Part shown: positions 8,167 to 16,880 of the stretch, piece after piece | How the letters are laid out: each line of letters starts with the position of its first letter | Position numbering within the stretch: the stretch's first letter is position 1 | Assembly: GCF_043951855.1 (NCBI RefSeq) | Contig: NZ_JBINJW010000005.1 | Span: 1-64,000, forward strand | Reading direction: 5' to 3' | Source: Proteiniclasticum sp043951855 | GTDB lineage: Bacteria > Bacillota > Clostridia > Clostridiales > Clostridiaceae | DNA: 64,000 nucleotides | Position numbers and translations under genes: made by a program | The notes under the pieces: model-generated | Told to the model about the DNA's origin: nothing | Databases searched by the model: none | Seen by the model: only the letters and a program-made list of their open reading frames with translations

Positions 8167-10011
8167 ATGAACTACAAACAGGTTGCACAGAATGTACTTA
8201 AGTATGTGGGCGGTAAGGAAAACATTTCTCATTTTGAGCACTGCTCCACAAGACTCAGATTCTCTCTACTTGACAATAAAAAGGCTGACATTGAAAAACT
8301 TCAGGCAGTAGAAGGTGTAATGGCTGTCAAGACAGGAGCGCAGTGTCAGGTGGTCATCGGAAATGATGTGGTGGAGGTGTATGATGAAGTAGTGAAACTC
8401 ATCGGAGATACATCAATGCAGAGCAGGGAAGAAAGACCAGAAGAGAAGAGAAAGATCGGTGCAGTGGTACTTGATTTTATAGTCGGTGTATTTCAGCCGC
8501 TGGTACCTGCCATCGCAGGTGGTGGTGTACTAAAGTCCTTACTGCTGTTGTTATCTGTTCTTGGGGTCATGAGTGCGGATTCGCAGTCCTACAAGGTACT
8601 GAACCTCATTGGAGATGCTCCGCTTTATTTCCTTCCAATCATGGTAGCGATCACCACTGCAAACAAACTGAAAGTCAATGCGCTGGTAGCCATGTCTGCT
8701 GTGGCAGCTCTTATTCTTCCGAATATGACTGCAATGCTTGCTGAAGGGGCTGAACTTTTCGGATTTGGTCTTCAGAATATCGCATATGCCTATCAGGTGT
8801 TCCCAGCAATTCTCACAGTGCTGCTATATGCACAACTGGAGAAGTTCTTTACAAAAGTTTCGCCAAAGTCTTTAAGAATTTTCCTGGTGCCAATGCTGTC
8901 ACTGGTTGTTACAGTTCCAGTAACGCTTCTTCTACTAGGACCCGCAGGGTTTAATTTCGGACAGGGCTTTGCCAGTGTGATCCTCTTTCTCTATGATAAA
9001 CTCGGTTGGGTTGCAACTGCACTTCTTGCCGCAGCACTACCGTTTATGGTGGCTACCGGCATGCACAAGGCGATGCTTCCATACGCCATTACCACCTTTT
9101 CACAGATTGGAAAGGAAATTCTGTATCTTCCAGCTTCCCTTGCACACAATATTGCTGAAGGTGGAGCATGCTTCGGTGTAGCAATCAGAACAAAAGATAA
9201 GACTTTGAGAGCGACGGCGATTTCAGCAGGAATCTCAGCAATCTTTGGCATCACAGAGCCTGCACTTTATGGAGTGACGCTGCAGAATAAAAAAGTGTTA
9301 GCGAGTGTTGTACTTGGTTCTCTGGTTGGTGGTGCTTTTGTAGGTATCGTGGCATTGGAAGCATTTGCTATCGTGGGACCTGGACTTGCCAGTATCTCCA
9401 TGTACATCGCTCCGGATGATCCTAGCAATTTAAGAAATGCGGTTTTCGGTCTACTGATTTCCTTCGGAGTGGCATTTGTTGCGGCACTCATTTTTGGAAA
9501 AGATCAGGATGCTGTTAAAGAGGTGGTCTTGGAATCAAAAAAGAATACAGCTGAAGAATCATTTTCAAGTCCAGTAGATGGAGAAGTAGTAGCGCTATCT
9601 GATGTGAATGATGATGTGTTCTCATCCAAAGCCATGGGTGAAGGTGTAGCAGTAATTCCATCCAATGGAATTCTATATGCACCAGCTGACGGAAAAGTTG
9701 AGATGGTTTTTGAAACTGGCCATGCCCTGGCAATGACCACTGAGGGTGGAGCACAGGTGCTGTTCCATGTGGGGATTGACACAGTGAATCTGAACGGAAA
9801 GTATTTTGAACCTAAAGTAAAAGTAGGTGATCTGGTTAAAAAAGGAGCGGAGCTTCTTCATTTCAATCTTGAAAAGATTGTGGACGAAAAATTCGATCCG
9901 ATCACAATTATGGTGGTGACGAATAAGGAAGATTTCAGTATCAGTTTTGCAGAACGAAAGAATGTGACACATAAGGAAGAGCTGATGACCGTTATAGATA
10001 CAACGATCTAA
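8167..10011 (+). CDS. bglF: PTS beta-glucoside transporter subunit IIBCA
   Basis: Imports and phosphorylates aryl-beta-glucosides or beta-glucosides using phosphate from HPr. The 614 residues are the usual BglF length with order IIB-IIC-IIA. IIB (1-~90) has phospho-cysteine C26 in FEHCSTRLRF. IIC (~105-460) has about ten membrane segments. IIA (~480-614) has phospho-histidine H534 in FHVGID. AAAAGGAG precedes the ATG. First gene of an operon with a GH1 phospho-glucosidase and a BglG-type antiterminator. IIB probably also phosphorylates and inactivates that antiterminator when sugar is absent (family knowledge). Confidence 0.94.
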   Translation: MNYKQVAQNVLKYVGGKENISHFEHCSTRLRFSLLDNKKADIEKLQAVEGVMAVKTGAQCQVVIGNDVVEVYDEVVKLIGDTSMQSREERPEEKRKIGAVVLDFIVGVFQPLVPAIAGGGVLKSLLLLLSVLGVMSADSQSYKVLNLIGDAPLYFLPIMVAITTANKLKVNALVAMSAVAALILPNMTAMLAEGAELFGFGLQNIAYAYQVFPAILTVLLYAQLEKFFTKVSPKSLRIFLVPMLSLVVTVPVTLLLLGPAGFNFGQGFASVILFLYDKLGWVATALLAAALPFMVATGMHKAMLPYAITTFSQIGKEILYLPASLAHNIAEGGACFGVAIRTKDKTLRATAISAGISAIFGITEPALYGVTLQNKKVLASVVLGSLVGGAFVGIVALEAFAIVGPGLASISMYIAPDDPSNLRNAVFGLLISFGVAFVAALIFGKDQDAVKEVVLESKKNTAEESFSSPVDGEVVALSDVNDDVFSSKAMGEGVAVIPSNGILYAPADGKVEMVFETGHALAMTTEGGAQVLFHVGIDTVNLNGKYFEPKVKVGDLVKKGAELLHFNLEKIVDEKFDPITIMVVTNKEDFSISFAERKNVTHKEELMTVIDTTI

Positions 10012-10084
10012 AAACATGCTTTATAAAGAAGAAATATTATTGGATGAAGAACATCATAACATCCAATAGAAAAAGGAGAATGAT

Positions 10085-11545
10085 ATGAGTAAAGGATTTC
10101 CGGAGAATTTTCTATGGGGAGGAGCAATAGCGGCCAATCAGGCCGAAGGTGCATGGAACGTGGATGGAAGAGGTCTTTCTGTAGCCGACGTTGCCCAGTA
10201 CAAGGCGAATGTGGATGTGAAGGACTATAATAAACATGTAGCCATAAGCAGTGAGCTTGTGGAAGCTGCAATGAAGGACCCTGATGATAAAAAATATCCG
10301 AAGCGAAGAGGTGTGGACTTCTATCACCATTACAAAGAAGATCTGGCGCTGTTCAAAGAAATGGGATTCAAAGCATTAAGGGTATCTATCGCATGGAGCA
10401 GAATCTTTCCAGATGGAGAGGAAACCGAGCCGAATGAAAAGGGGCTGCAGTTTTATGAGGACCTCTTCACAGAGATGAGAAGGCTGGGTATGGAGCCAAT
10501 CGTAACCTTGTCTCACTATGAGATGCCTTTAGCCCTCAGTGTGAAATATAATGGCTGGGCAGATCGCAGAGTGGTGGACCTTTTTGTGAATTATTCCAGA
10601 GTATGTTTTGAACGATACAAGAATCTTGTGAAATACTGGCTCACCTTCAATGAGATCGACAGTATTGTGAGACATCCCTTTACAACTGCAGGAATCATTC
10701 CTGACAAGTGTCCGGAGGGAGAGAAAGACAGAACCGTCTATCAGGCACTTCATCATCAGTTCGTGGCCTCTGCGAAGGTAACAAAGGATTGTCATGAAAT
10801 CATACCAGGAAGCCAGGTAGGATGCATGCTGACCAAGCTCACGACCTATCCGCATACCTGCCATCCACAGGATGTGGAAAAAACACTGAAAAGAAATCTT
10901 GATAACTATTTCTACACAGATGTTCAGGTCTTTGGTGAATATCCACCGCTGATTCTCAACAGGTTCAAGAGGAATGGAATTGAAATCGTAATGGAAGAAG
11001 AGGATCTGGAAATACTGAAAGCCAATCCTGTGGATTATGTATCCTTCAGTTATTACATGTCACTGACCGAATCTGCAGATGAAGGATTGGAAAAAGCTGC
11101 CGGTAACACTATAATGGGAATAAAGAATCCCTATCTTCCTTCCACGGACTGGGGATGGCAGATTGACCCTCAGGGCCTAAAGATATCTCTTCTGGAACTT
11201 TATGATCGTTATCAGAAACCGCTGATCATTGTGGAGAACGGAATGGGTGCGGCAGATAAAGTGGAAGAGGATGGAAGTATTCATGATGACTACAGAATAT
11301 CCTATTTCAGAGAGCATATCAAAGCAATGAAGGAAGCTGTGGAAGAAGGTGTGGATCTGTTTGGCTATACCAGCTGGGGTCCCATCGATATCATCAGTGC
11401 CGGTACATCGCAGATGTCAAAACGATACGGATTCATCTATGTGGATCAGGATGATGAAGGAAATGGTACACTGGAAAGAAAGAAAAAGGATTCCTTTTTC
11501 TGGTATAAGAAAGTGATTGAATCTAACGCAGAGAAGCTTGACTAG
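10085..11545 (+). CDS. bglA: 6-phospho-beta-glucosidase (GH1)
   Basis: Cleaves the 6-phospho-beta-glucoside delivered by the PTS protein to glucose-6-phosphate and aglycone or glucose. The 486 residues show the GH1 TIM barrel: WGGAIAANQAEG at the N-terminus, acid/base E190 in LTFNEID and nucleophile E384 in IIVENG. FSYYMS and the C-terminal region fit the phospho-sugar subfamily. AAAAGGAG lies upstream of the ATG, 73 bp after bglF. The symbol is by family; orthology to a specific bglA, bglB or bglH cannot be settled here. Confidence 0.93.
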   Translation: MSKGFPENFLWGGAIAANQAEGAWNVDGRGLSVADVAQYKANVDVKDYNKHVAISSELVEAAMKDPDDKKYPKRRGVDFYHHYKEDLALFKEMGFKALRVSIAWSRIFPDGEETEPNEKGLQFYEDLFTEMRRLGMEPIVTLSHYEMPLALSVKYNGWADRRVVDLFVNYSRVCFERYKNLVKYWLTFNEIDSIVRHPFTTAGIIPDKCPEGEKDRTVYQALHHQFVASAKVTKDCHEIIPGSQVGCMLTKLTTYPHTCHPQDVEKTLKRNLDNYFYTDVQVFGEYPPLILNRFKRNGIEIVMEEEDLEILKANPVDYVSFSYYMSLTESADEGLEKAAGNTIMGIKNPYLPSTDWGWQIDPQGLKISLLELYDRYQKPLIIVENGMGAADKVEEDGSIHDDYRISYFREHIKAMKEAVEEGVDLFGYTSWGPIDIISAGTSQMSKRYGFIYVDQDDEGNGTLERKKKDSFFWYKKVIESNAEKLD

Positions 11546-11577
11546 TATATAATATTGCTTGAGAAGAAGGTGAATAT

Positions 11578-12423
11578 GTGAAGACGATAAAAAAAGTGCT
11601 GAATTCGAGTGTTGTCCTGGCAGAAGATGAGAAGAAGAATGAGTACGTTCTTTTAGGAAAAGGTATAGGGTATGGAAAAAAGGCTGGGAGCCTGATTCAG
11701 GAAGATCTTGCAGATCAGGTGTTCATACCTGTTGACCACACGAAGAAAGAGCATTTCATGGAAATCATCAATGAGATAGATCCTGTCTTTCTGGAACTGA
11801 CACGAAAAATAGTTCAATATGCGGAAAAGCAGTTGGGCTCTAAGTTGAATCCGGGAATCTATTTTACGCTTATGGATCACATGAACTTTGCTTCTGAAAG
11901 AATCAAGAATAATATTGCCATCACAAATCGCCTGTTCTGGGAAGTTAAAAACTACTACAGAGATGAATTCAATATTGGGGTATACGCTGTAGAACTTTTG
12001 AATAAGCATCTTGCCATAGAGCTTCCTGAAGAGGAAGCGGCAAATATCGCTTTTCATCTCATTAACGCACAGGGAGAGAAAGAGAATTCAAAGGATGCCA
12101 TGAAAGCTGCAAAACTTACAGGGAATATCATCAATCTTGTAAGATATACCCTTAATATTAATATGGACACTGAGGATATTCATTACTATAGATTTATAAC
12201 GCATGTCAAGTTTTTCGTAGAAAGATTTTTCAGCGGGAAAATGCTTGTTTCCAGTGACATGACACTATACGAGCAGATCAGTAAAAGTTATCCTGCTGCT
12301 ATGAAGGGTGCAAATAAAATTGAGGGCTATATAAAAGACGCCTATGGCAAAGAAATCACTAAAGAGGAACTGCTTTATCTTGCAGTTCATATCCAGAGGC
12401 TCCTTTCTCAGAATAAACTATAG
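11578..12423 (+). CDS. licT: BglG/LicT family transcription antiterminator
   Basis: RNA-binding antiterminator for the bgl operon. The 281 residues comprise a CAT RNA-binding domain (1-~60), PRD1 (~65-170; DHMNFASER and NKHLAIELP carry the regulatory histidines) and PRD2 (~175-281; THVKFFVERF and AVHIQRLL). The start is GTG, preceded by AGAAGGTGA. Being last in the operon gives positive feedback through the RAT leader near 8060. A 19-bp terminator follows. Confidence 0.92.
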   Translation: MKTIKKVLNSSVVLAEDEKKNEYVLLGKGIGYGKKAGSLIQEDLADQVFIPVDHTKKEHFMEIINEIDPVFLELTRKIVQYAEKQLGSKLNPGIYFTLMDHMNFASERIKNNIAITNRLFWEVKNYYRDEFNIGVYAVELLNKHLAIELPEEEAANIAFHLINAQGEKENSKDAMKAAKLTGNIINLVRYTLNINMDTEDIHYYRFITHVKFFVERFFSGKMLVSSDMTLYEQISKSYPAAMKGANKIEGYIKDAYGKEITKEELLYLAVHIQRLLSQNKL

Positions 12424-12437
12424 CCGAAAGAAAATAT

Positions 12438-12480
12438 AAGATGCAGAGGAAAATCAGAAATGATTTTCCTCTGCATCTTT
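12438..12480 (+). terminator. Operon terminator after licT
   Basis: Perfect 19-bp stem (12438-12456/12461-12479) with GAAA loop. Confidence 0.9.
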
Positions 12481-12590
12481 CTACGTATATTCATAGTGCG
12501 TATACTTTTTATTAATGCTGATGGCGTATAATACAGATAAGAACAAGAGTGATGCAATCTGTGTCATGCATCGTGAAAGGAGAGAGAAGT

Positions 12591-12923
12591 ATGCTTCAAC
12601 TGGAAGATATTCTGAAGGGGGATTACGAGCTGCGTTCTGTGAAGGACCGTGACGGAGATAAGGACTACTTCATCGATAACTACGGGAAGCCTTTGATTTT
12701 GAGGTATAAGGTGGAGATGGAGTTCTTTCAGGTTTCCACCATTCTGATCCGAATCGGTCAGGGAGATGTTTTCTCTGTCCATTTTCTCATGGACAGAGAT
12801 CTTCTTTCAGCCATGGCCTTCCTTGAACTGGATGCGAGAGATCACTTCATTGACTACACCATAGATGAGGTCAACAGCAGGCTGCTCATCAGGCAGAAGG
12901 AGAATGCTTCCCGGAATATCTAG
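12591..12923 (+). CDS. Small acidic protein of unknown function
   Basis: A 110-residue acidic protein that I do not recognise. It has no signal peptide or membrane helix, and alternating hydrophobic residues suggest a small alpha/beta fold. The ATG at 12591 has AAAGGAGAGAG at good spacing; in-frame ATGs further upstream, from 12549, lack this. It converges with the CMD-family gene, and the two stop codons overlap by 4 bp. Confidence 0.6.
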   Translation: MLQLEDILKGDYELRSVKDRDGDKDYFIDNYGKPLILRYKVEMEFFQVSTILIRIGQGDVFSVHFLMDRDLLSAMAFLELDARDHFIDYTIDEVNSRLLIRQKENASRNI

Positions 12924-13483
12924 AAATCACATCGGTCTGTGAAACCGGCCGGAGGGACACCCAGAGCGCTGATCAGTCTGGCCCAGTAGTTCACCTGAGC
13001 GGCGGTGCTTGCCAGGATGACGATTTCGCGCTCTGTGAATTCCGCCTTGATCTCTTCCATGAAGGCATCTGTGATCATGACGGGCGTCTTTGAGATGAGC
13101 TGGGTGTAAGTAACAGCCAGACGCTCTTTCTTTGAGAACGTATGGACTTCATCCATGGAAGTCCTTCCCGTAAGGGCATTGATTTCCTCTTCGGAGATGG
13201 CGCTTTTCTCATATTCGAAGGAATTCATGTCGATGCAGAAGGGACAGGAGGGGAGAATGGATGCCTGCATCCGCACGAGCTTTAGCATTCGTGGCGAGAG
13301 GTCTTTTTTTCCATGGGCGACCAGTGACTCCAGCACACCGGAACTGATGGCGACCTTCGGGTACCAGGCGAGAAGCTTTGGCACCAGAAGGTCTTTCTTT
13401 GTCACTTTTTTCGAGATCATGAGACCAAGCTTTATGTAGAATGGAATCTTTTCCGGTGGTCTGATATAGGCCTTCTCTTTCAT
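12920..13483 (-). CDS. Carboxymuconolactone decarboxylase (AhpD-like) family protein
   Basis: A 187-residue all-helical protein with the CMD/AhpD redox motif CPFCIDMN (CxxC, about residues 115-118) inside the usual SxxxCxxC-like context. Family members are alkylhydroperoxidase-like disulfide reductases or lactone decarboxylases; the specific substrate is unknown. The ATG is preceded by AGGAGGGATTCC on the minus strand. Probably involved in peroxide or thiol chemistry. Confidence 0.85.
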   Translation of the reverse strand: MKEKAYIRPPEKIPFYIKLGLMISKKVTKKDLLVPKLLAWYPKVAISSGVLESLVAHGKKDLSPRMLKLVRMQASILPSCPFCIDMNSFEYEKSAISEEEINALTGRTSMDEVHTFSKKERLAVTYTQLISKTPVMITDAFMEEIKAEFTEREIVILASTAAQVNYWARLISALGVPPAGFTDRCDF

Positions 13484-13581
13484 ATGGAATCCCTCCTATG
13501 GATCGTGTTCTATAAAGTTCTTCTACACTCATCTTACCATCAGTGAAGTCAGATGCATATGGCTGAGAGAATCACCTCGAA

Positions 13582-13634
13582 TGAAAAAGCCACAGTGAAA
13601 AGCACGCAGATTTCCGAGTGCATTCACTGTGGCT
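13582..13634 (-). terminator. Terminator of nitroreductase operon
   Basis: 12-bp stem (13588-13599/13623-13634) with an inner GCAC/GTGC pairing. Read on the minus strand it ends in TTTTT. Confidence 0.75.
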
Positions 13635-13652
13635 CTGATCATCTGAGAAACG

Positions 13653-13760
13653 TCATAGTTCCTCTGACTGGACGGGTTCCTTAACGGTGCTGGCTTTGAT
13701 GGCAAGCAAGGCCAGACCGAAGAGCAGTGCGAAAATCATTTTTTTCTTATTCAGCTTCAT
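13653..13760 (-). CDS. 35-residue single-pass membrane microprotein
   Basis: The reading frame gives a Lys-rich N-terminus (MKLNKKK), one hydrophobic helix (MIFALLFGLALLAIKA) and a short acidic tail ending SEEL. GGAGGG stands six bases before the ATG, and it lies directly downstream of the nitroreductase gene ahead of their shared terminator. It looks like a genuine small membrane protein; function unknown. Confidence 0.6.
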   Translation of the reverse strand: MKLNKKKMIFALLFGLALLAIKASTVKEPVQSEEL

Positions 13761-13778
13761 GATAGACCCTCCCGGTTA

Positions 13779-14579
13779 TTATTTCTGTTCCTGTATTTCG
13801 ATGGTGATCATGTACTCCATGTTCTCATGGGGTACGGACTGCTTCACCAGCTTGAATTTCATGCCCTTGGACTTCATGGCGATGATCATGTAGGCAAGAG
13901 CGATACCCATATCGATCTTGTTGAGCGAGGTGAAGAACTTGCTCTTGATGAATCCGAGCTTCACTCTCATGAGATGGATCCTGTTTCCGTCCACGCTGAA
14001 GCGCCAGGGCTGTGTGTTGAAAGAGGAAGGGGCAAGTCTTACCGCTTCCAGGATGAACTTGTATTTTCTCTTTACAGGTCCCTGTATGATGATGTCTTTC
14101 AGCGGACGCCTTTTATAATAGTCCGCCTTCGGATACAGTTCCAGAGGATTCTCCGGATTTCCGAAAGCGATGAAGAGAACGGGTTCATGCTCCTCTTCCA
14201 GCTGTGTGTATTTTTCAATGACGGTTTTATCCACACCCGGATACGTGATGCAGGTGGCAATGCCCAGGTCATTCATGGATAAGATCACATGCGCCATGGA
14301 GTAGCCTACTGCCTGACGGAAGCCGGACTGGGTTTTTGAAGTGACCACGATGAAGTGCGGAGCCTTCACCTTGGTGTATGCACCGATGATGCCGGTGGCT
14401 TTCTCAGAAAATCCGCTGCCGTCCTTGATGATATGATAATGCACCTTGAGTCCTTCAAAGAGATTCGGCGCGCGATCAAGAATATCTGAAACCCTAAGAA
14501 GAGAAGCTTCATCTAATATGTCCATATTGAAGTTTCTGGTGGATTTCCTTCTGGAGATGTTGTCATATAATGCTTCCAT
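13779..14579 (-). CDS. Nitroreductase family protein
   Basis: A 266-residue FMN-dependent nitroreductase-fold protein. The N-terminal RRKSTRNF matches the FMN-phosphate-binding start of the family, and APSSFNTQPWRF (~residue 185) is the second conserved flavin-binding block. It resembles the TM_nitroreductase (PF14512) group of monomeric-like members more than NfsB. Natural substrates are unknown. It is 18 bp upstream of the 35-residue membrane protein and 26 bp downstream of ispF, so the three may be co-transcribed. Confidence 0.85.
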   Translation of the reverse strand: MEALYDNISRRKSTRNFNMDILDEASLLRVSDILDRAPNLFEGLKVHYHIIKDGSGFSEKATGIIGAYTKVKAPHFIVVTSKTQSGFRQAVGYSMAHVILSMNDLGIATCITYPGVDKTVIEKYTQLEEEHEPVLFIAFGNPENPLELYPKADYYKRRPLKDIIIQGPVKRKYKFILEAVRLAPSSFNTQPWRFSVDGNRIHLMRVKLGFIKSKFFTSLNKIDMGIALAYMIIAMKSKGMKFKLVKQSVPHENMEYMITIEIQEQK

Positions 14580-14605
14580 GTGCCTCTCCTCCTAAGTGAT
14601 ATCTG

Positions 14606-15082
14606 CTAATAACGTCTGTCTATGAGTACAACCACCTGAGAGGAAATGCCTTCCTTTGTTCCAGTGAAACCAAGGCCCTCTTCGGTAGTTGCTTTGATGT
14701 TCAGGTGATCCATATCCATGCCCAGTATTTCGCAGAGAATCTTCTTCATCTCCGGTATATGGGGCTTCATTTTGGGCTCCTGTGCAATGATGACACCGTC
14801 AATGTTGATGATTTTGAAGTTTCTTTCCTTCAGCATGGCCTTGACGCGTCTCAAAAGATCCAGACTGTCGGATCCTTTGTATGCATCATCCGTATCGGGA
14901 AAGTGTGTGCCGATGTCACCAAGGGCTGCTGCTCCAAGGAGCGCATCCATGATGGCATGGGTCAGGACATCCGCATCGGAATGACCGAGCAGTCCTTTCT
15001 CATGGGGAATTCTGACACCTCCTATGATGAGGTCCCTTCCTTCCACTAATCTATGTACATCATAACCGATTCCAACTCTCAT
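14606..15082 (-). CDS. ispF: 2-C-methyl-D-erythritol 2,4-cyclodiphosphate synthase
   Basis: MEP-pathway enzyme converting CDP-methylerythritol 2-phosphate to the cyclic diphosphate on the way to isoprenoids. At 158 residues it is the standard length. Zn ligands D8 and H10 (YDVHR) and H42 (GHSDADVL), and the C-terminal KATTEEGLGFTG signature are present. AGGAGG precedes the ATG. No other MEP gene is in the window. Confidence 0.96.
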   Translation of the reverse strand: MRVGIGYDVHRLVEGRDLIIGGVRIPHEKGLLGHSDADVLTHAIMDALLGAAALGDIGTHFPDTDDAYKGSDSLDLLRRVKAMLKERNFKIINIDGVIIAQEPKMKPHIPEMKKILCEILGMDMDHLNIKATTEEGLGFTGTKEGISSQVVVLIDRRY

Positions 15083-15288
15083 ATATTCCTCCTAAATCAA
15101 GAAGTTTTGCTTTTTCTTTCTTCTATTATAGCATGCAGTGGTAAAAACGAAATCAATAATCTGATTCGTTATATTTTAATTCGATTTATGAAAATCTCAA
15201 TGAGAAAATCAGGCAAGGAACCCTGTAGGATTATCTTTTTGTTATAGACATCTGTATTTCACAATTAGATTGTTAGTAAATTCAGGAA

Positions 15289-15306
15289 AAGTTAACAAAT
15301 TAACAG
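15289..15306. promoter_or_regulatory. Rex-like operator upstream of rnf
   Basis: On the minus strand CTGTTAA-TTTG-TTAACTT matches the Rex consensus (TTGTTAA, N4, TTAACAA) at 11 of 14 positions with a perfect GTTAA/TTAAC core. A second half-site, TTGTTAA, is at 15319-15325. Rex is encoded in this window at 25881. Confidence 0.5.
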
Positions 15307-15396
15307 CTGAAATATGGGTTGTTAAAATATAACAGCATCTTTGATAATATAATAATAAACAGCTGAAAAGGATTAAATTGTCAGGTTGATAATAAA
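15302..15396 (+). repeat. Short direct repeats in rnf leader region
   Basis: AACAGCTGAAA occurs at 15302-15312 and 15358-15368, AACAGC again at 15331, and TTGATAATA at 15341 and 15386. The ~490-bp gap between ispF and rnfC is AT-rich and holds no credible gene. A TATAAT at 15476-15481 is the best -10 near the operon but lacks a good -35. Confidence 0.4.
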
Positions 15397-15576
15397 TGGA
15401 ACGTTTATCGTGCAAAATTCGTTAAAATGGTGCCAATCCAAAAGCATATTCTGTTTAAATATTTTTGTTTTATGTTATAATTATTCAGGAACTTAATAAG
15501 AATGACATAAATTATCGGGAGTTAAAACATTCTTAGTTTAAATCTTAACGAAAATCAGAAAGGTCGGGTGAACAGT

Positions 15577-16866
15577 ATGTCAATATTAATTGGCCCTATG
15601 AAGCTTCATTTAAATGGGCACAAAGAATTGACGAGCTACGGGGAAGTAAAGAATATCGTCGCGGGGAAGAAGGTCTACATACCACTTCAGGCGTGCACGG
15701 ATATTCTGGTCAATGCTGGAGATTATGTGAAAAAGGGAACCATAATCGCCAAAAGGAATGATCATTTTGTCGTACCAATTTTCTCTTCTGTGTGTGGAAA
15801 GGTTCTGGGTATAGAAGAAGTGGAACTGAAACACAATGTAGGGATGAAAATCGATCATCTTGTGGTGGAAAACGACGGATGTGAAGAATTTGAAAGACCA
15901 TTTGAACCACTGGATGCGGAAAAAGCATCTGTGGAGGAACTGGTGACTTTCATGATGAATGCCGGAATCGTAGGTTGCGGCGGAGCCGGATTCCCATCCT
16001 ATGTGAAATACAGAGGAGCAAAGGGAATTCATACATTAGTGATCAATGCGGTGGAATGTGAACCGTTCATTACTGCAGACTATAGAATCATGAACAATCA
16101 GGTGGAGGATCTTCTTTACGGTACAAAAGCCATGCTGAAAATGTCTGGCGGAAAAGAAGCGCTCATTGCCATCAAGACTACAAAGAAGGACCTGATTGCC
16201 AAGGTGAACGAGGCATTGCAGGGTCAGAGTGCCATGAAAGTGGTGGAAGTGCCAGACATGTATCCCATGGGCTGGGAAAGAACACTTATATATGAAATCT
16301 TCAAGAAAAGATATGACAGGCTTCCTGGAGAAATCGGGGTCATCGTCAATAACGCGACCACTGCAATTTCCTTTGCAGAAGCGCTGAAACAGGGAAAGCC
16401 GATTATAGAGAAGCTCATCACAGTCAGTGGTGACGGGGTGAAGAATCCAAGCAACGTCCGTGTTCCGGTAGGCGTCTCCGTGGGAGAAATCGTGAAGCAG
16501 ATCGGCGGATATGCGCAGGATGAAGTGAGAGTCATTGCAGGTGGACCTATGATGGGTAAAACCGCAACGTCCGATGAAATGGTCATCACTACAGCATCCA
16601 ATGCCATCACGATACTGAAGCCGGATCCTGTGGACACCATCGCGTGCCTGAGATGCGGAAGATGCAATGACCACTGTCCTGCAGGAATTCTTCCTGTAAG
16701 AATCAATAATGCCGAAGAAGCTGGCGATGTGAAGCTCCTGGCGAAGCTGAGAGCGGACCAGTGTATCGAGTGCGGAATGTGCACGTACGTGTGCCCTTCC
16801 AAGATTGAAGTTACTGAAGGCGTTAGACGCGGTAAAGCTCTTCTCAGAGCTGCAACGCAGAAGTAG
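15577..16866 (+). CDS. rnfC: RnfC-like subunit, NADH-binding iron-sulfur flavoprotein
   Basis: Peripheral cytoplasmic subunit that exchanges electrons with NAD(H). ~429 residues. The NADH/FMN region is intact: GCGGAGFPSYVK and NAVECEPF (~residues 130-165), then GGPMMGK. Two [4Fe-4S] motifs, CLRCGRCNDHCP and CIECGMCTYVCP, lie near the C-terminus. The ATG at 15577 has GGTGA ahead; a GTG at 15568 is an alternative start. First gene of rnfCDGEA, 14 bp before rnfD. Because RnfB is missing, it may act as the electron entry point (inference). Confidence 0.93.
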   Translation: MSILIGPMKLHLNGHKELTSYGEVKNIVAGKKVYIPLQACTDILVNAGDYVKKGTIIAKRNDHFVVPIFSSVCGKVLGIEEVELKHNVGMKIDHLVVENDGCEEFERPFEPLDAEKASVEELVTFMMNAGIVGCGGAGFPSYVKYRGAKGIHTLVINAVECEPFITADYRIMNNQVEDLLYGTKAMLKMSGGKEALIAIKTTKKDLIAKVNEALQGQSAMKVVEVPDMYPMGWERTLIYEIFKKRYDRLPGEIGVIVNNATTAISFAEALKQGKPIIEKLITVSGDGVKNPSNVRVPVGVSVGEIVKQIGGYAQDEVRVIAGGPMMGKTATSDEMVITTASNAITILKPDPVDTIACLRCGRCNDHCPAGILPVRINNAEEAGDVKLLAKLRADQCIECGMCTYVCPSKIEVTEGVRRGKALLRAATQK

Positions 16867-16880
16867 GGGGGACAGATAGA

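Noticed and set aside
15053..15247. 64-codon frame across the ispF start
   Set aside because: Overlaps ispF on the other strand and reads through AT-rich non-coding DNA.
15319..15336. Second full Rex operator before rnf
   Set aside because: The left half TTGTTAA is perfect but the right half is one base too close and mismatched, so only a half-site is claimed.
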